In this document: piece by piece, positions 7,963 to 16,039 of the stretch
Position numbering within the stretch: the stretch's first letter is position 1
Layout: every line of letters starts with the position of its first letter
Assembly: GCF_000377505.1 (NCBI RefSeq)
Contig: NZ_KB898203.1
Coordinates: 1-64,000, forward strand
Direction: 5' to 3'
DNA length: 64,000 bases
Source: Paenibacillus massiliensis 2301065 = DSM 16942
GTDB lineage: Bacteria; Bacillota; Bacilli; Paenibacillales; Paenibacillaceae
Notes under the pieces: model-generated
What the model was told of the DNA's origin: nothing
Databases searched by the model: none
The model's input: only the letters and a program-made list of their open reading frames with translations
Program-made: the position numbers and the translations under genes

Positions 7963-8922
7963 ATGAAAACGAACCATACCAAAATTGTTGACTGCACGAT
8001 CCGCGACGGAGGTCTGGTCAACAACTGGGATTTCAGCGTTGAATTCGTTCAAGCGTTGTATGCCGGACTTAATGAAGCCGGTGTTGACTATATGGAAATT
8101 GGCTACAAAAACTCGCCCAAGCTATTGAAGGGTGCAGACAAAGCGGGCCCATGGAGATTCCTGGACGATGAGTTCCTACGCAAGATTCTGCCAGAGAAGG
8201 GGAATACCAAGCTCTCCGCACTGGTAGATATCGGACGTGTGGATGAGAATGATATCCTGCCGCGCAGCGAAAGCATGCTGGATCTGATTCGCGTAGCCTG
8301 CTACATCAAGGATGTGGACAAGGCCATCGATCTGATCAACATTTTCCACGCTAGAGGCTATGAGACTACAATCAACATTATGGCTCTCTCCAATGTCATG
8401 GAGAACGAGCTGATTGAAGCATTCGAGCTGATTAAGGATAGTGTCGTTGATGTCGTGTACATTGTAGATTCCTACGGCAGCCTGGATCATAAGGACATCG
8501 TATATCTGACCGAGAAATTCAAGAAGCACCTTCCGAACAAGCGTCTAGGAATTCATGCTCATAACAACCTTCAATTGGCGTTCTCCAACACGTTGATTGC
8601 TGCCGAGAATGGCGTGGAGCTGCTGGATGCTTCGGTGTACGGCATGGGCCGTGCGGCTGGGAACTGCCCAACAGAGCTGCTGGTGACTCATCTGAAGCAT
8701 ACCAACTACAAGCTGCGTCCAGTACTGGATGTCATCGAGAACCTGATGATTCCGCTGCGTGAAAAGGAAGAGTGGGGGTACATTATCCCTTACATGATTA
8801 CAGGTACGTTGGACGAGCATCCGCGTTCGGCAATGGCTCTGCGTGCATCCAAGGACAAGGATAAGGCTGTCGATTTCTATGACACGCTGACTACGCCGGA
8901 AGTATCTTTTGATAAATCCTAA
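7963..8922 (+). CDS. DRE-TIM metallolyase / aldolase-like protein
   Basis: 319-residue TIM-barrel protein of the HMGL-like (DRE-TIM) superfamily, which includes 4-hydroxy-2-oxovalerate aldolase, HMG-CoA lyase and isopropylmalate synthase. The N-terminal DCTIRDGG carries the metal-binding Asp and the catalytic Arg; HAHNN near residue 200 supplies the two metal-ligand histidines. There is no C-terminal regulatory domain, so it is not LeuA. It resembles the aldolase catalytic-domain proteins found in polysaccharide and other gene clusters, but no partner dehydrogenase (acetaldehyde dehydrogenase) is adjacent. The substrate is not known. The gene is single, with GGAGGG ahead and a terminator behind. 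Confidence 0.85.
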   Translation: MKTNHTKIVDCTIRDGGLVNNWDFSVEFVQALYAGLNEAGVDYMEIGYKNSPKLLKGADKAGPWRFLDDEFLRKILPEKGNTKLSALVDIGRVDENDILPRSESMLDLIRVACYIKDVDKAIDLINIFHARGYETTINIMALSNVMENELIEAFELIKDSVVDVVYIVDSYGSLDHKDIVYLTEKFKKHLPNKRLGIHAHNNLQLAFSNTLIAAENGVELLDASVYGMGRAAGNCPTELLVTHLKHTNYKLRPVLDVIENLMIPLREKEEWGYIIPYMITGTLDEHPRSAMALRASKDKDKAVDFYDTLTTPEVSFDKS

Positions 8923-9011
8923 TGATAAGTCATAACTAGGCTGATGATCCGTTAGCCAAGTACAGTAGCACACAAATATAGTGGCAACACAAATGAAGCG
9001 AGTATGTTACA

Positions 9012-9080
9012 CCCCTTTGAAATGGATGCGATGTTCATCTAATTGATGACTTGTATCTGTTTCGAAGGGGATTGTTCTTT
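9012..9080 (+). terminator. Terminator of the aldolase-like gene
   Basis: CCCCTTTGAAA pairs with TTTCGAAGGGG (one mismatch) across a long loop, followed by ATTGTTCTTTT. The rest of 8923-9181 shows nothing else. Confidence 0.6.
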
Positions 9081-9181
9081 TAGAGCGAGCATGGGATGAG
9101 CCAAAGGTGGTCACTCGTATCGCCAGAAATCGGGTGTAAGCTCGTAATTTGATTGTGTAAAAGTTTGGGCTTGGACCAGAA

Positions 9182-9210
9182 TTGCATTTATATGGTATTT
9201 GCTTTATAAT
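9182..9210 (+). promoter_or_regulatory. Promoter of tRNA-Gly
   Basis: TTGCAT (9182-9187), 17-nt spacer, TATAAT (9205-9210). The predicted start near 9217 lies 16 nt before the tRNA. Confidence 0.7.
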
Positions 9211-9232
9211 GATCAGTACGTAGTTCGTATAT

Positions 9233-9303
9233 GCGGGTGTAGTTCAATGGTAGAACTTTAGCCTTCCAAGCTAATAGCGTGGGTTCGATTCCCATCACCC
9301 GCT
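9233..9303 (+). tRNA. tRNA-Gly, anticodon UCC
   Basis: 71-nt cloverleaf. The acceptor stem pairs GCGGGTG with CACCCGC and has discriminator U. The D stem is GTTC/GAAC, the anticodon stem TTAGC/GCTAA encloses the loop CTTCCAA with anticodon TCC, and the T arm contains GGTTCGATTCC. CCA is not encoded. It stands alone rather than in a tRNA cluster. Confidence 0.95.
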
Positions 9304-9343
9304 TTAACAAGCACAATAAATAAAGCTTGAACTCTGTAGAAAG

Positions 9344-9468
9344 GTAGGTACTTGCGTCCGATGAAGTAATTACATCTGTATCCCGTCAACTGCACATGAA
9401 GGCAGGCGGCTGTGAAGCTGCAGGGAACAGGTGTGTCTACATGACATCGGAATTGGACGCAGATCTAC
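9344..9468 (+). ncRNA. Rod-shaped structured RNA candidate, unidentified
   Basis: A 125-nt stretch between tRNA-Gly and the ABC-F gene folds by eye into one long interrupted hairpin: GTAGGT/ATCTAC, TGCGTCC/GGACGCA, GATG/CATC, an 8 x 10 nt internal loop, ACATCTG/CAGGTGT, TCCC/GGGA and CTGCA/TGCAG near the tip. A terminator-like hairpin follows at 9539-9564. The shape recalls 6S-type rods, but I do not recognise any family consensus; it could equally be a leader of the downstream ABC-F gene. No open reading frame of note is present. Confidence 0.4.
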
Positions 9469-9538
9469 TTCAACTTGAATTCATATGACTATGATAGCAG
9501 GCTGTTTTTACATGCCTTGCGATGTGGTCGTCTGGGTT

Positions 9539-9564
9539 CGAGCTTTCGGAGTTCGGCTTTTTTT
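9539..9564 (+). terminator. Terminator-like hairpin after the structured RNA
   Basis: CGAGCT/AGTTCG stem (one wobble pair) with loop TTCGG, followed by GCTTTTTTTG. Confidence 0.6.
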
Positions 9565-9623
9565 GTTATAGCCGTTTGTCGTCTTTTTCGTATCTCATGA
9601 TCCATACCCGTATTCTTGCTGAA

Positions 9624-9648
9624 GCCGCAGACCGTCTGCGGTTTTTTT
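9624..9648 (+). terminator. Terminator hairpin in the ABC-F leader
   Basis: CCGCAGA / TCTGCGG with a 3-nt loop, followed by seven Ts, 87 bp ahead of the ABC-F start codon. A short reading frame, ATG at about 9599 without a clear ribosome binding site, runs through the hairpin. ABC-F resistance genes are often controlled by such attenuators. Confidence 0.65.
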
Positions 9649-9734
9649 GTACAGATTACCGTGTGTTTGTCTCATCCAAGTAGATAAGATGCTGAGGATG
9701 AAGTCGAACAGGATCACAGAGAGGAAGATCATGT

Positions 9735-11600
9735 ATGGCAACAATCTTGCGTGTTAAGGGCCTGACGAAGGACTGGAATGGCAGACGGCTATTCGAGAAT
9801 GTAAATGTGGAGATTAACGAAGGTGAACGTGTGGCGCTGCACGGCCGCAACGGCTGTGGAAAAACTACGTTGCTGCGAATATTGATGGGCGTGGAGGGAG
9901 CGACTCTCGGACAGGTCGAGCGAGTCTTGCCCCTGGAGGAATGGGGCTGGATGAAGCAGCAGGATGAACCAGATACTGCGGAATTAACCGTCCTGGAGCG
10001 GGTACTGCTGGAGAGCACGGAGCTGTGGCAGACAAGAGCAGCCTTGAAGCGGCTGGAACAGCTCCTTGAGACTGCCGATGGTGCACAAGCCGAGCAGGCT
10101 GCAATTGAATATAGCGAGTGGCTGGAACGCTATGCGGAATTGCAGGGTTATAGCTGGGAGACGCAAGCGGAGCTGTTGCTGACTCGTGTTGGAATGCCGA
10201 ATGAGACCTGGCAGCGGGAATATGGCCGATTAAGTGGTGGACAGAAGACGCGAGTAAGGCTGGCAGCATTAATGCTGCGCAAGCCGCGTGTGTTGGTGCT
10301 GGATGAGCCGACGAATCATATGGATCAGGAGGGCTTGATCTGGCTGGAGGAGTGGCTGCGCGATTATCAGGGGACGCTGCTGTTCGTATCCCATGACAGA
10401 ACGTTCTTGAATCGAGTGGCCACCGGAATGTGCGAGCTGTCCGCCAGTGGAGTGGTTCGATATACCGGGGGATATGATGAATACCGTAGCCACAAAGAAC
10501 GAGAGCGCAAAGAGCAGGAGACGGAGTATCGCAAGCAGGAGCAGGCCAAGGCTGCACTAGAGGCATCCATACGCACCTATCGGGAATGGTTCCACCGGGC
10601 TCACGCCACGGCGAACCAGCAGGTGGAAGTGAAGATCATGGGCAGCTACTACAAGGCTAAGGCAAACAAGCATATTTCTCGCTATCATGCGAAGCAGAAG
10701 GCGCTGGAGCGGCTGGAGGAGAATCGGATTGAGAAGCCGAGACAAGAGATGCGCCTGAACATGGAGCTGCAGACCAGCGAATATCAGGCCAAGCACATGC
10801 TGAGCTTAGAGCAGATTAGTCTTTCCTTTGGTGACAAGCAGGTGATCAACGAGCTTAACATGCAACTGTTACGCGGGGATCGAGTGGCTGTCCTAGGGCC
10901 GAATGGGGTAGGCAAGACGACGCTGCTGCGACTGATTACAGGTGAGATGCAGCCACAGTCTGGGAGTATTCGTAGGAATCCTCAGCTTCGCATGGGTTAC
11001 TTCTCACAGGAGCTTGAGAATCTTCCCGAGGATCAGACCTTGCTGGACAGTCTCCTGGAGCTACCCTCTATGACAGTGACAGAAGCTAGGACGATTCTTG
11101 GATGCTTCTTGTTCTCTAAAGACAAGGTGAATCAACAGATCGGCAATCTGAGCATGGGGGAAAAATGCCGTATGGCTTTCTTGCGCTTGTACTTTAGCGG
11201 AGCCAATCTGTTGGTCCTGGATGAGCCTACGAATTATTTTGATATTGACACTCGTGAGGTCATTGAGGAGGCACTTAGCAGCTATGATGGTGCTCTTGTG
11301 GTTGTCTCGCATGACCGCGAGCTGATACGCCGTACAGCAACCCGTCTCCTCCTGCTGAGGCATGGTGGGGAGTACGAGCGGTTCGACGGAAGCATGGATG
11401 AACTGGAGCAGACCCGTCAGGTGCGAGCGGGGCAGCCTGCGGGAAGAGAGGAGCAAGAGGAGCAGCTTCGCCTGGAATTGAGGCTGACGGAGCTTATGCA
11501 ACGCGATCCTGTATCAGCTGAGGATGCTCAAGGCACAGAATTACTGGAGGAGATTCGCCGTATTCGTGCTCGCTTGGATGAGTTGCGTAGACAAGAGTAG
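9735..11600 (+). CDS. ABC-F family ATPase
   Basis: 621 residues with two ABC ATPase domains and no membrane segments, the ABC-F layout of ribosome-acting proteins. Domain 1 has Walker A GRNGCGKTT near residue 36, signature LSGGQ and Walker B VLVLDEPTNHMD; domain 2 has GPNGVGKTT, a variant signature LSMGE, and Walker B LLVLDEPTNYFD. The charged interdomain linker between them is the part that reaches the ribosomal E/P site. The LSMGE variant is seen in Vga/VmlR-like antibiotic-protection proteins, so a drug-resistance role is possible but unproven. GAGGAAG precedes the ATG. Terminator hairpins in its leader suggest attenuation. It is transcribed alone. Confidence 0.87.
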   Translation: MATILRVKGLTKDWNGRRLFENVNVEINEGERVALHGRNGCGKTTLLRILMGVEGATLGQVERVLPLEEWGWMKQQDEPDTAELTVLERVLLESTELWQTRAALKRLEQLLETADGAQAEQAAIEYSEWLERYAELQGYSWETQAELLLTRVGMPNETWQREYGRLSGGQKTRVRLAALMLRKPRVLVLDEPTNHMDQEGLIWLEEWLRDYQGTLLFVSHDRTFLNRVATGMCELSASGVVRYTGGYDEYRSHKERERKEQETEYRKQEQAKAALEASIRTYREWFHRAHATANQQVEVKIMGSYYKAKANKHISRYHAKQKALERLEENRIEKPRQEMRLNMELQTSEYQAKHMLSLEQISLSFGDKQVINELNMQLLRGDRVAVLGPNGVGKTTLLRLITGEMQPQSGSIRRNPQLRMGYFSQELENLPEDQTLLDSLLELPSMTVTEARTILGCFLFSKDKVNQQIGNLSMGEKCRMAFLRLYFSGANLLVLDEPTNYFDIDTREVIEEALSSYDGALVVVSHDRELIRRTATRLLLLRHGGEYERFDGSMDELEQTRQVRAGQPAGREEQEEQLRLELRLTELMQRDPVSAEDAQGTELLEEIRRIRARLDELRRQE

Positions 11601-11821
11601 CGATTATTAACCCTCCTGAATATTCACCAATGAATAACCGAAATTTAAATTAGGAAAATATAAGGGGGGATTGAACTTGCTACGTATCGACTTGAACTGA
11701 ATTTACAAGTGAGGGCATATCATAGGTATCGCATCCGATTCACCGATGCAACAGCGGGCGCTTAATATACATTGCTGAACCAGGAATGATGGGCTATTGA
11801 CCTGCTGGAAAAGCCCTTGGC

Positions 11822-11850
11822 TTGCCAAGCTAAGCAAGTTCTCATATAAT
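11822..11850 (+). promoter_or_regulatory. Promoter of the pheS T-box leader
   Basis: TTGCCA (11822-11827), 17-nt spacer, TATAAT (11845-11850). The start should be near 11857, just before the T-box stem I. The 11601-11821 stretch before it shows no gene. Confidence 0.75.
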
Positions 11851-11859
11851 AAAAGCACT

Positions 11860-12197
11860 GGTTCATAAATATATTACATGCCATGATGGAGAGTAGTAAG
11901 CCGCTTCTGCTGCACAGGGAGGAGACGCCGTTGATTGAGAGCGTCTTTGCTTAGTTCAGAGCTGCCTGAATTCGCTCCTGAGCCATTCCTTGAACATCGT
12001 CTGCTCCATGCAGTGATTATTAGGGGACATCGCTTCACGCCCGTTATCGCGTGTATAAGTGAGATGGAACGATTCACAGTTCACTTGGCAGGAGTGCAGC
12101 CTACTGTATGGCTACTCGCAGTGTTCAAGTGTTTCAGACATCTAACAAGGGTGGTACCACGGTCTTCTCGTCCCTTATGGGAGAGAAGGCCTTTTTT
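11860..12197 (+). promoter_or_regulatory. T-box leader of pheST (tRNA-Phe sensing)
   Basis: The T-box sequence GGGTGGTACCACG is at 12149-12161 and overlaps the antiterminator. The competing terminator is a long stem 12161-12174 / 12179-12191 with a T run. Upstream, GAGAGTAGTAAG near 11889 resembles the start of stem I, and a TTC followed by a purine at 11971-11973 is a candidate Phe specifier codon. Uncharged tRNA-Phe should favour antitermination and raise pheST expression. Confidence 0.92.
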
Positions 12198-12255
12198 GCA
12201 TTGTGCATCATATCGGGGACAGCCCGATGCATTCAAGAAGGAGGCATCAGCCAGA

Positions 12256-13290
12256 ATGAAGGAAAAACTCGAGGCTTTGAAATTGGAGGCACTGGCCCAG
12301 CTAGAGCAAGTTAATGAGCCACAGCTGCTGAATGAATTACGTGTGAAGTATCTTGGGAAAAAGGGTGCGCTCACTGAAATCCTGCGTGGGATGGGCTCGC
12401 TGAGCGCAGAGGAGCGTCCCGTCATCGGTCAGGTAGCCAATGATGTGCGCGCTGCGATCGAGAGTATCATCGACACCAAGCAGGAGGCATTCCAGCGTGC
12501 AGAGACAGAACAACGATTGCAGGCCGAGAAGGTCGATGTCACGCTCCCGGGTCGCATTATGCCACAAGGCGCGGTGCATCCGTTGAACAAAGTTATCACG
12601 GAGATTGAAGATATTTTCCTCGGTATGGGCTATCAGGTTGCTGAAGGTCCAGAGGTAGAGATGGATTACTTTAACTTCGAGGCGTTGAATTTGCCAAAGG
12701 ATCACCCTGCGCGTGATATGCAGGATTCCTTCTATATTACCGAGGATTTGTTGATGCGCACACATACCTCACCAGTGCAGGTTCGTACGATGCAGTCTAT
12801 GCGTGGAGAAGTCCCTGTTAAGGTGATCTGTCCAGGTAAAGTATATCGCCGTGATGATGATGATGCGACGCACTCCTTCCAATTCCACCAGATTGAAGGC
12901 ATTGTGGTCGGTGAGAATATTCGTATGAGCGATCTGAAGGGGACGTTGCTACAGTTCGTGCAAGAGATGTTCGGTGCTGACACCCAGATTCGTCTGCGCC
13001 CAAGCTTCTTCCCGTTCACGGAGCCAAGTGCTGAGGTAGATGTGACCTGTGTGAAATGTGGCGGAAATGGCTGTCGGATCTGCAAGCAGACGGGCTGGCT
13101 GGAGATTCTGGGCTGCGGCATGGTTCATCCGAAGGTACTGGAGATGGGCGGCTATGATCCAGAGAAATATAGCGGATTTGCGTTTGGTATGGGCGTAGAG
13201 CGAATTGCCATGCTGAAGTACGGTGTCGATGACATCCGTCATTTCTATAATAGCGATATGGCATTCCTCAAGCAGTTCTCACGAATCTAG
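12256..13290 (+). CDS. pheS: Phenylalanyl-tRNA synthetase alpha subunit
   Basis: Catalytic alpha subunit of the (alpha-beta)2 enzyme that charges tRNA-Phe; 344 residues, the usual length. The N-terminal ~85 residues are a coiled-coil tRNA-binding arm. The class II core follows with motif 2 (KVYRRDDDDATHSFQFHQIEG region) and motif 3 (GFAFGMGVERIAML). The ATG at 12256 is preceded by GAAGGAGG, and the protein start MKEKLEAL matches the family; the frame stays open further upstream only because it crosses the T-box leader. It sits 55 bp before pheT in one operon under the T-box. Confidence 0.97.
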   Translation: MKEKLEALKLEALAQLEQVNEPQLLNELRVKYLGKKGALTEILRGMGSLSAEERPVIGQVANDVRAAIESIIDTKQEAFQRAETEQRLQAEKVDVTLPGRIMPQGAVHPLNKVITEIEDIFLGMGYQVAEGPEVEMDYFNFEALNLPKDHPARDMQDSFYITEDLLMRTHTSPVQVRTMQSMRGEVPVKVICPGKVYRRDDDDATHSFQFHQIEGIVVGENIRMSDLKGTLLQFVQEMFGADTQIRLRPSFFPFTEPSAEVDVTCVKCGGNGCRICKQTGWLEILGCGMVHPKVLEMGGYDPEKYSGFAFGMGVERIAMLKYGVDDIRHFYNSDMAFLKQFSRI

Positions 13291-13345
13291 TACCTTGCAC
13301 GGATTGCAATACGTTCGAATTCAGGAAAAAAGGAAGTGTACCTAA

Positions 13346-15793
13346 ATGAAAGTATCAACAGAATGGTTGTCTGACTATATATCGCTCGATCAGCTGTCCG
13401 CTGAGGAACTGGCTGAGCGTATTACACGCTCTGGCATCGAGATTGACCAGATCGAGAATCGTAATAAGGGAGTAACGGATGTCGTTGTTGGCTATGTGAA
13501 GAGTAAGGAAAAGCACCCGGATGCAGATAAGCTGAATGTATGTATCGTGGATGCAGGGCTGGAAGAGGAGCTGCAGATCGTCTGTGGGGCGAAAAATGTA
13601 GATGCCGGGCAAAAGGTTCCTGTAGCTCTGGTCGGCGCGAAGCTGCCTGGCGGACTTGACATCAAAAAAGCGAAGCTGCGTGGTGTGCTCTCCCAGGGCA
13701 TGATCTGCTCGGCGAAGGAACTCGGTCTGAACGACAAATTGCTGCCGAAGGACCAACAGGAAGGCATTCTGGTCTTGCCCGAGGAGACGGAGATTGGAAC
13801 TCCGATCACCAAGCTACTCGGTCTGGAGGATCAGGTGCTGGAATTCGATCTGACACCGAATCGTTCGGATTGCTTGAGCATGCTGGGGGCAGCCTATGAG
13901 GTCAGTGCCATTTTTGGCCGGGATGTTACTTTGCCTGACCCACAAGCCGATCTTGTCGAGGTAGCTGAAGCTGCTGCCGAGGAGCTGAAGGTGTCGATTG
14001 CGGCATCCGAGCAATGCTCCCACTATGCAGCTCGTGTCATCAAGGGAGTGAAGATTGGACCCTCTCCGCTATGGTTACGCAACCGCCTGATGGCTGCTGG
14101 TATTCGTCCAATTAACAACATTGTCGATATTACCAACTATGTTATGCTGGAGTATGGACAGCCATTGCATGCATTTGATGCAGATAAGCTGGAAGGGAAG
14201 CAGATCTCGGTACGTCTGGCCAATGCTGGCGAGACCATGGTGACCCTGGACGATCAAGAGCGCAAGCTTGAGCCACATATGCTGCTCGTAACCGATGGTG
14301 CGAAGCCAATTGCAATTGCTGGTGTGATGGGCGGCGCCAATTCAGAGGTCAGCGAGACTACAGTGAACATTGTGCTGGAATCTGCAAGATTCAGTGGCAG
14401 TAGTGTTCGTAAGACTTCTCGGCAATTGGGCCTCCGTTCAGAAGCAAGCCTGCGCTTCGAGAAAGAGGTAGACTCAGGAGCAGTCATTCCTGCGCTGAAC
14501 CGGGCAGCAGCCTTGATTGAGCGATACGCCCAAGGGTCTGTGCTGCAAGGTATTGTCGAAGCGGGAGAAGCTCAGACTGCGAATCGAATTGTCCGCCTGA
14601 GCCTGGATAAGCTGAACCGTTATCTCGGTACGGAGCTGTCACTGCTGGAGGTCAAGACAATCTTTGGGCGCCTGCATTTTGATTACGGTGATGCTGAGCA
14701 CGGTGTATTGGAGGTTGCAGTGCCAACGAGACGCGGTGACATTACACTGGATGTTGATCTGATTGAAGAGGTTGCTCGCTTGTACGGATATGATAATATC
14801 CCGACGACACCCATTGAAGGACCTACAACACAAGGAACATTGACACCAGCCCAGTCGTTGCGGAGAGCGCTTCGTCAACTGCTCGTGCACAGTGGATGGC
14901 AGGAGATGATCAGTTATTCCTTTACCCATCCAGGACAGAACGGACAATTTCCTTCCTGGCTGGAAGGTGCTCACCCTGTAGCCTTGGCGATGCCAATGAG
15001 CGAAGAGCGCAGTGTACTGCGTACCAGCATGCTTCCGCATATGATTGATGCAGCTGTCTATAACCGCAACCGCAAACAGGAGAATCTGTCCTTCTTCGAG
15101 ATCGGAAGTGTCTTCCTGAGCGGTGAGGAGACCTTGACCAAGCAGCCTCAGGAAATTCCTGTCCTTAGCTTGCTGCTGACAGGCAGTCGCCGTACGAAGC
15201 AATGGAACGCAGCAGCTGAACCGGTTGACTTCTTCGACCTCAAGGGTGCGCTTGAGGCCGTCCTGTCCTATGCAGGTCTGGCTGAGCAGGCACGTTATGT
15301 GGCTAACCAGCCGCAAGGCTATCACCCGGGACGTGCAGCGTCGGTATACCTTGAGCTCGATGGACAGCAGGTATGGATTGGCACACTTGGACAGCTTCAT
15401 CCGGAGATTCAGCACAAGCATGATCTTCAGGATACTTATGTGGCCGAGATCGCACTTGATGCCATCGTAAGACATATGAATCGCAATATTCGTTATCACG
15501 AGCTGCCGCGTTATCCATCCGTTGAACGTGATGTTGCCGTTGTTATAGATCAAGCGGTAGAATCAGGCGATCTGCTGAAGACGATCCGGGAATCCGGTGG
15601 CGAACTGCTGCAGCATGCGGAAGTGTTCGATATCTTCACGGGCAGCAAGCTCGGTGAGCATAAGAAGAGCGTAGCTATCGCTCTGCGTTATCGCCATCAG
15701 GAGCGGACGTTGACCGATGAGGAAATCTCTGTAGCCCATGCCCGTGTCGTAGAAGCATTGGAGCAAAGTTTTGGAGCAGAGTTAAGAAAATAG
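13346..15793 (+). CDS. pheT: Phenylalanyl-tRNA synthetase beta subunit
   Basis: 815-residue beta subunit. In order: an N-terminal tRNA-binding OB-fold region around residues 40-150, the B3/B4 editing module around 210-380, the B5 domain around 405-475, the catalytically inactive class II-like core, and the C-terminal anticodon-binding FDX-ACB domain in about the last 95 residues (HELPRYPSVERDVAVVID start). It hydrolyses mischarged Tyr-tRNA-Phe and binds the tRNA. AAAAAGGAAG precedes the ATG. Co-transcribed with pheS and ends at a strong terminator. Confidence 0.97.
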   Translation: MKVSTEWLSDYISLDQLSAEELAERITRSGIEIDQIENRNKGVTDVVVGYVKSKEKHPDADKLNVCIVDAGLEEELQIVCGAKNVDAGQKVPVALVGAKLPGGLDIKKAKLRGVLSQGMICSAKELGLNDKLLPKDQQEGILVLPEETEIGTPITKLLGLEDQVLEFDLTPNRSDCLSMLGAAYEVSAIFGRDVTLPDPQADLVEVAEAAAEELKVSIAASEQCSHYAARVIKGVKIGPSPLWLRNRLMAAGIRPINNIVDITNYVMLEYGQPLHAFDADKLEGKQISVRLANAGETMVTLDDQERKLEPHMLLVTDGAKPIAIAGVMGGANSEVSETTVNIVLESARFSGSSVRKTSRQLGLRSEASLRFEKEVDSGAVIPALNRAAALIERYAQGSVLQGIVEAGEAQTANRIVRLSLDKLNRYLGTELSLLEVKTIFGRLHFDYGDAEHGVLEVAVPTRRGDITLDVDLIEEVARLYGYDNIPTTPIEGPTTQGTLTPAQSLRRALRQLLVHSGWQEMISYSFTHPGQNGQFPSWLEGAHPVALAMPMSEERSVLRTSMLPHMIDAAVYNRNRKQENLSFFEIGSVFLSGEETLTKQPQEIPVLSLLLTGSRRTKQWNAAAEPVDFFDLKGALEAVLSYAGLAEQARYVANQPQGYHPGRAASVYLELDGQQVWIGTLGQLHPEIQHKHDLQDTYVAEIALDAIVRHMNRNIRYHELPRYPSVERDVAVVIDQAVESGDLLKTIRESGGELLQHAEVFDIFTGSKLGEHKKSVAIALRYRHQERTLTDEEISVAHARVVEALEQSFGAELRK

Positions 15794-15808
15794 CAGGAAA
15801 TAAGCCAG

Positions 15809-15854
15809 GCCACATCGAATCTTAAGGAAGCATAGGTTCGATGTGGCTTTTTTT
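15809..15854 (+). terminator. Terminator of pheST
   Basis: Perfect 11-bp stem GCCACATCGAA / TTCGATGTGGC followed by TTTTTTTG. Confidence 0.9.
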
Positions 15855-16039
15855 GCATCTACAAATAGTCTTGAATCTTGTTTTTGTACAATCGAACCGA
15901 GATTTGCATCCTGTAGTGATAAGAGTACAATTAGAAAAACGTCATCACTGTGCTTCCACAGAAGACACTATGAAAAAATACTAATAGACTACCACCATAC
16001 AACATAGAATCTACATTCAGATCAGAGGAGGGCGTTATT

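Noticed and set aside
9344..9468. 6S RNA
   Set aside because: The rod shape is similar, but it is shorter than usual and I do not see the conserved sequence elements. I left it unassigned.
11935..12255. N-terminal extension of PheS by 107 codons
   Set aside because: The extra stretch is the T-box leader and its terminator. The real ATG at 12256 has a ribosome binding site and gives the family's normal length.
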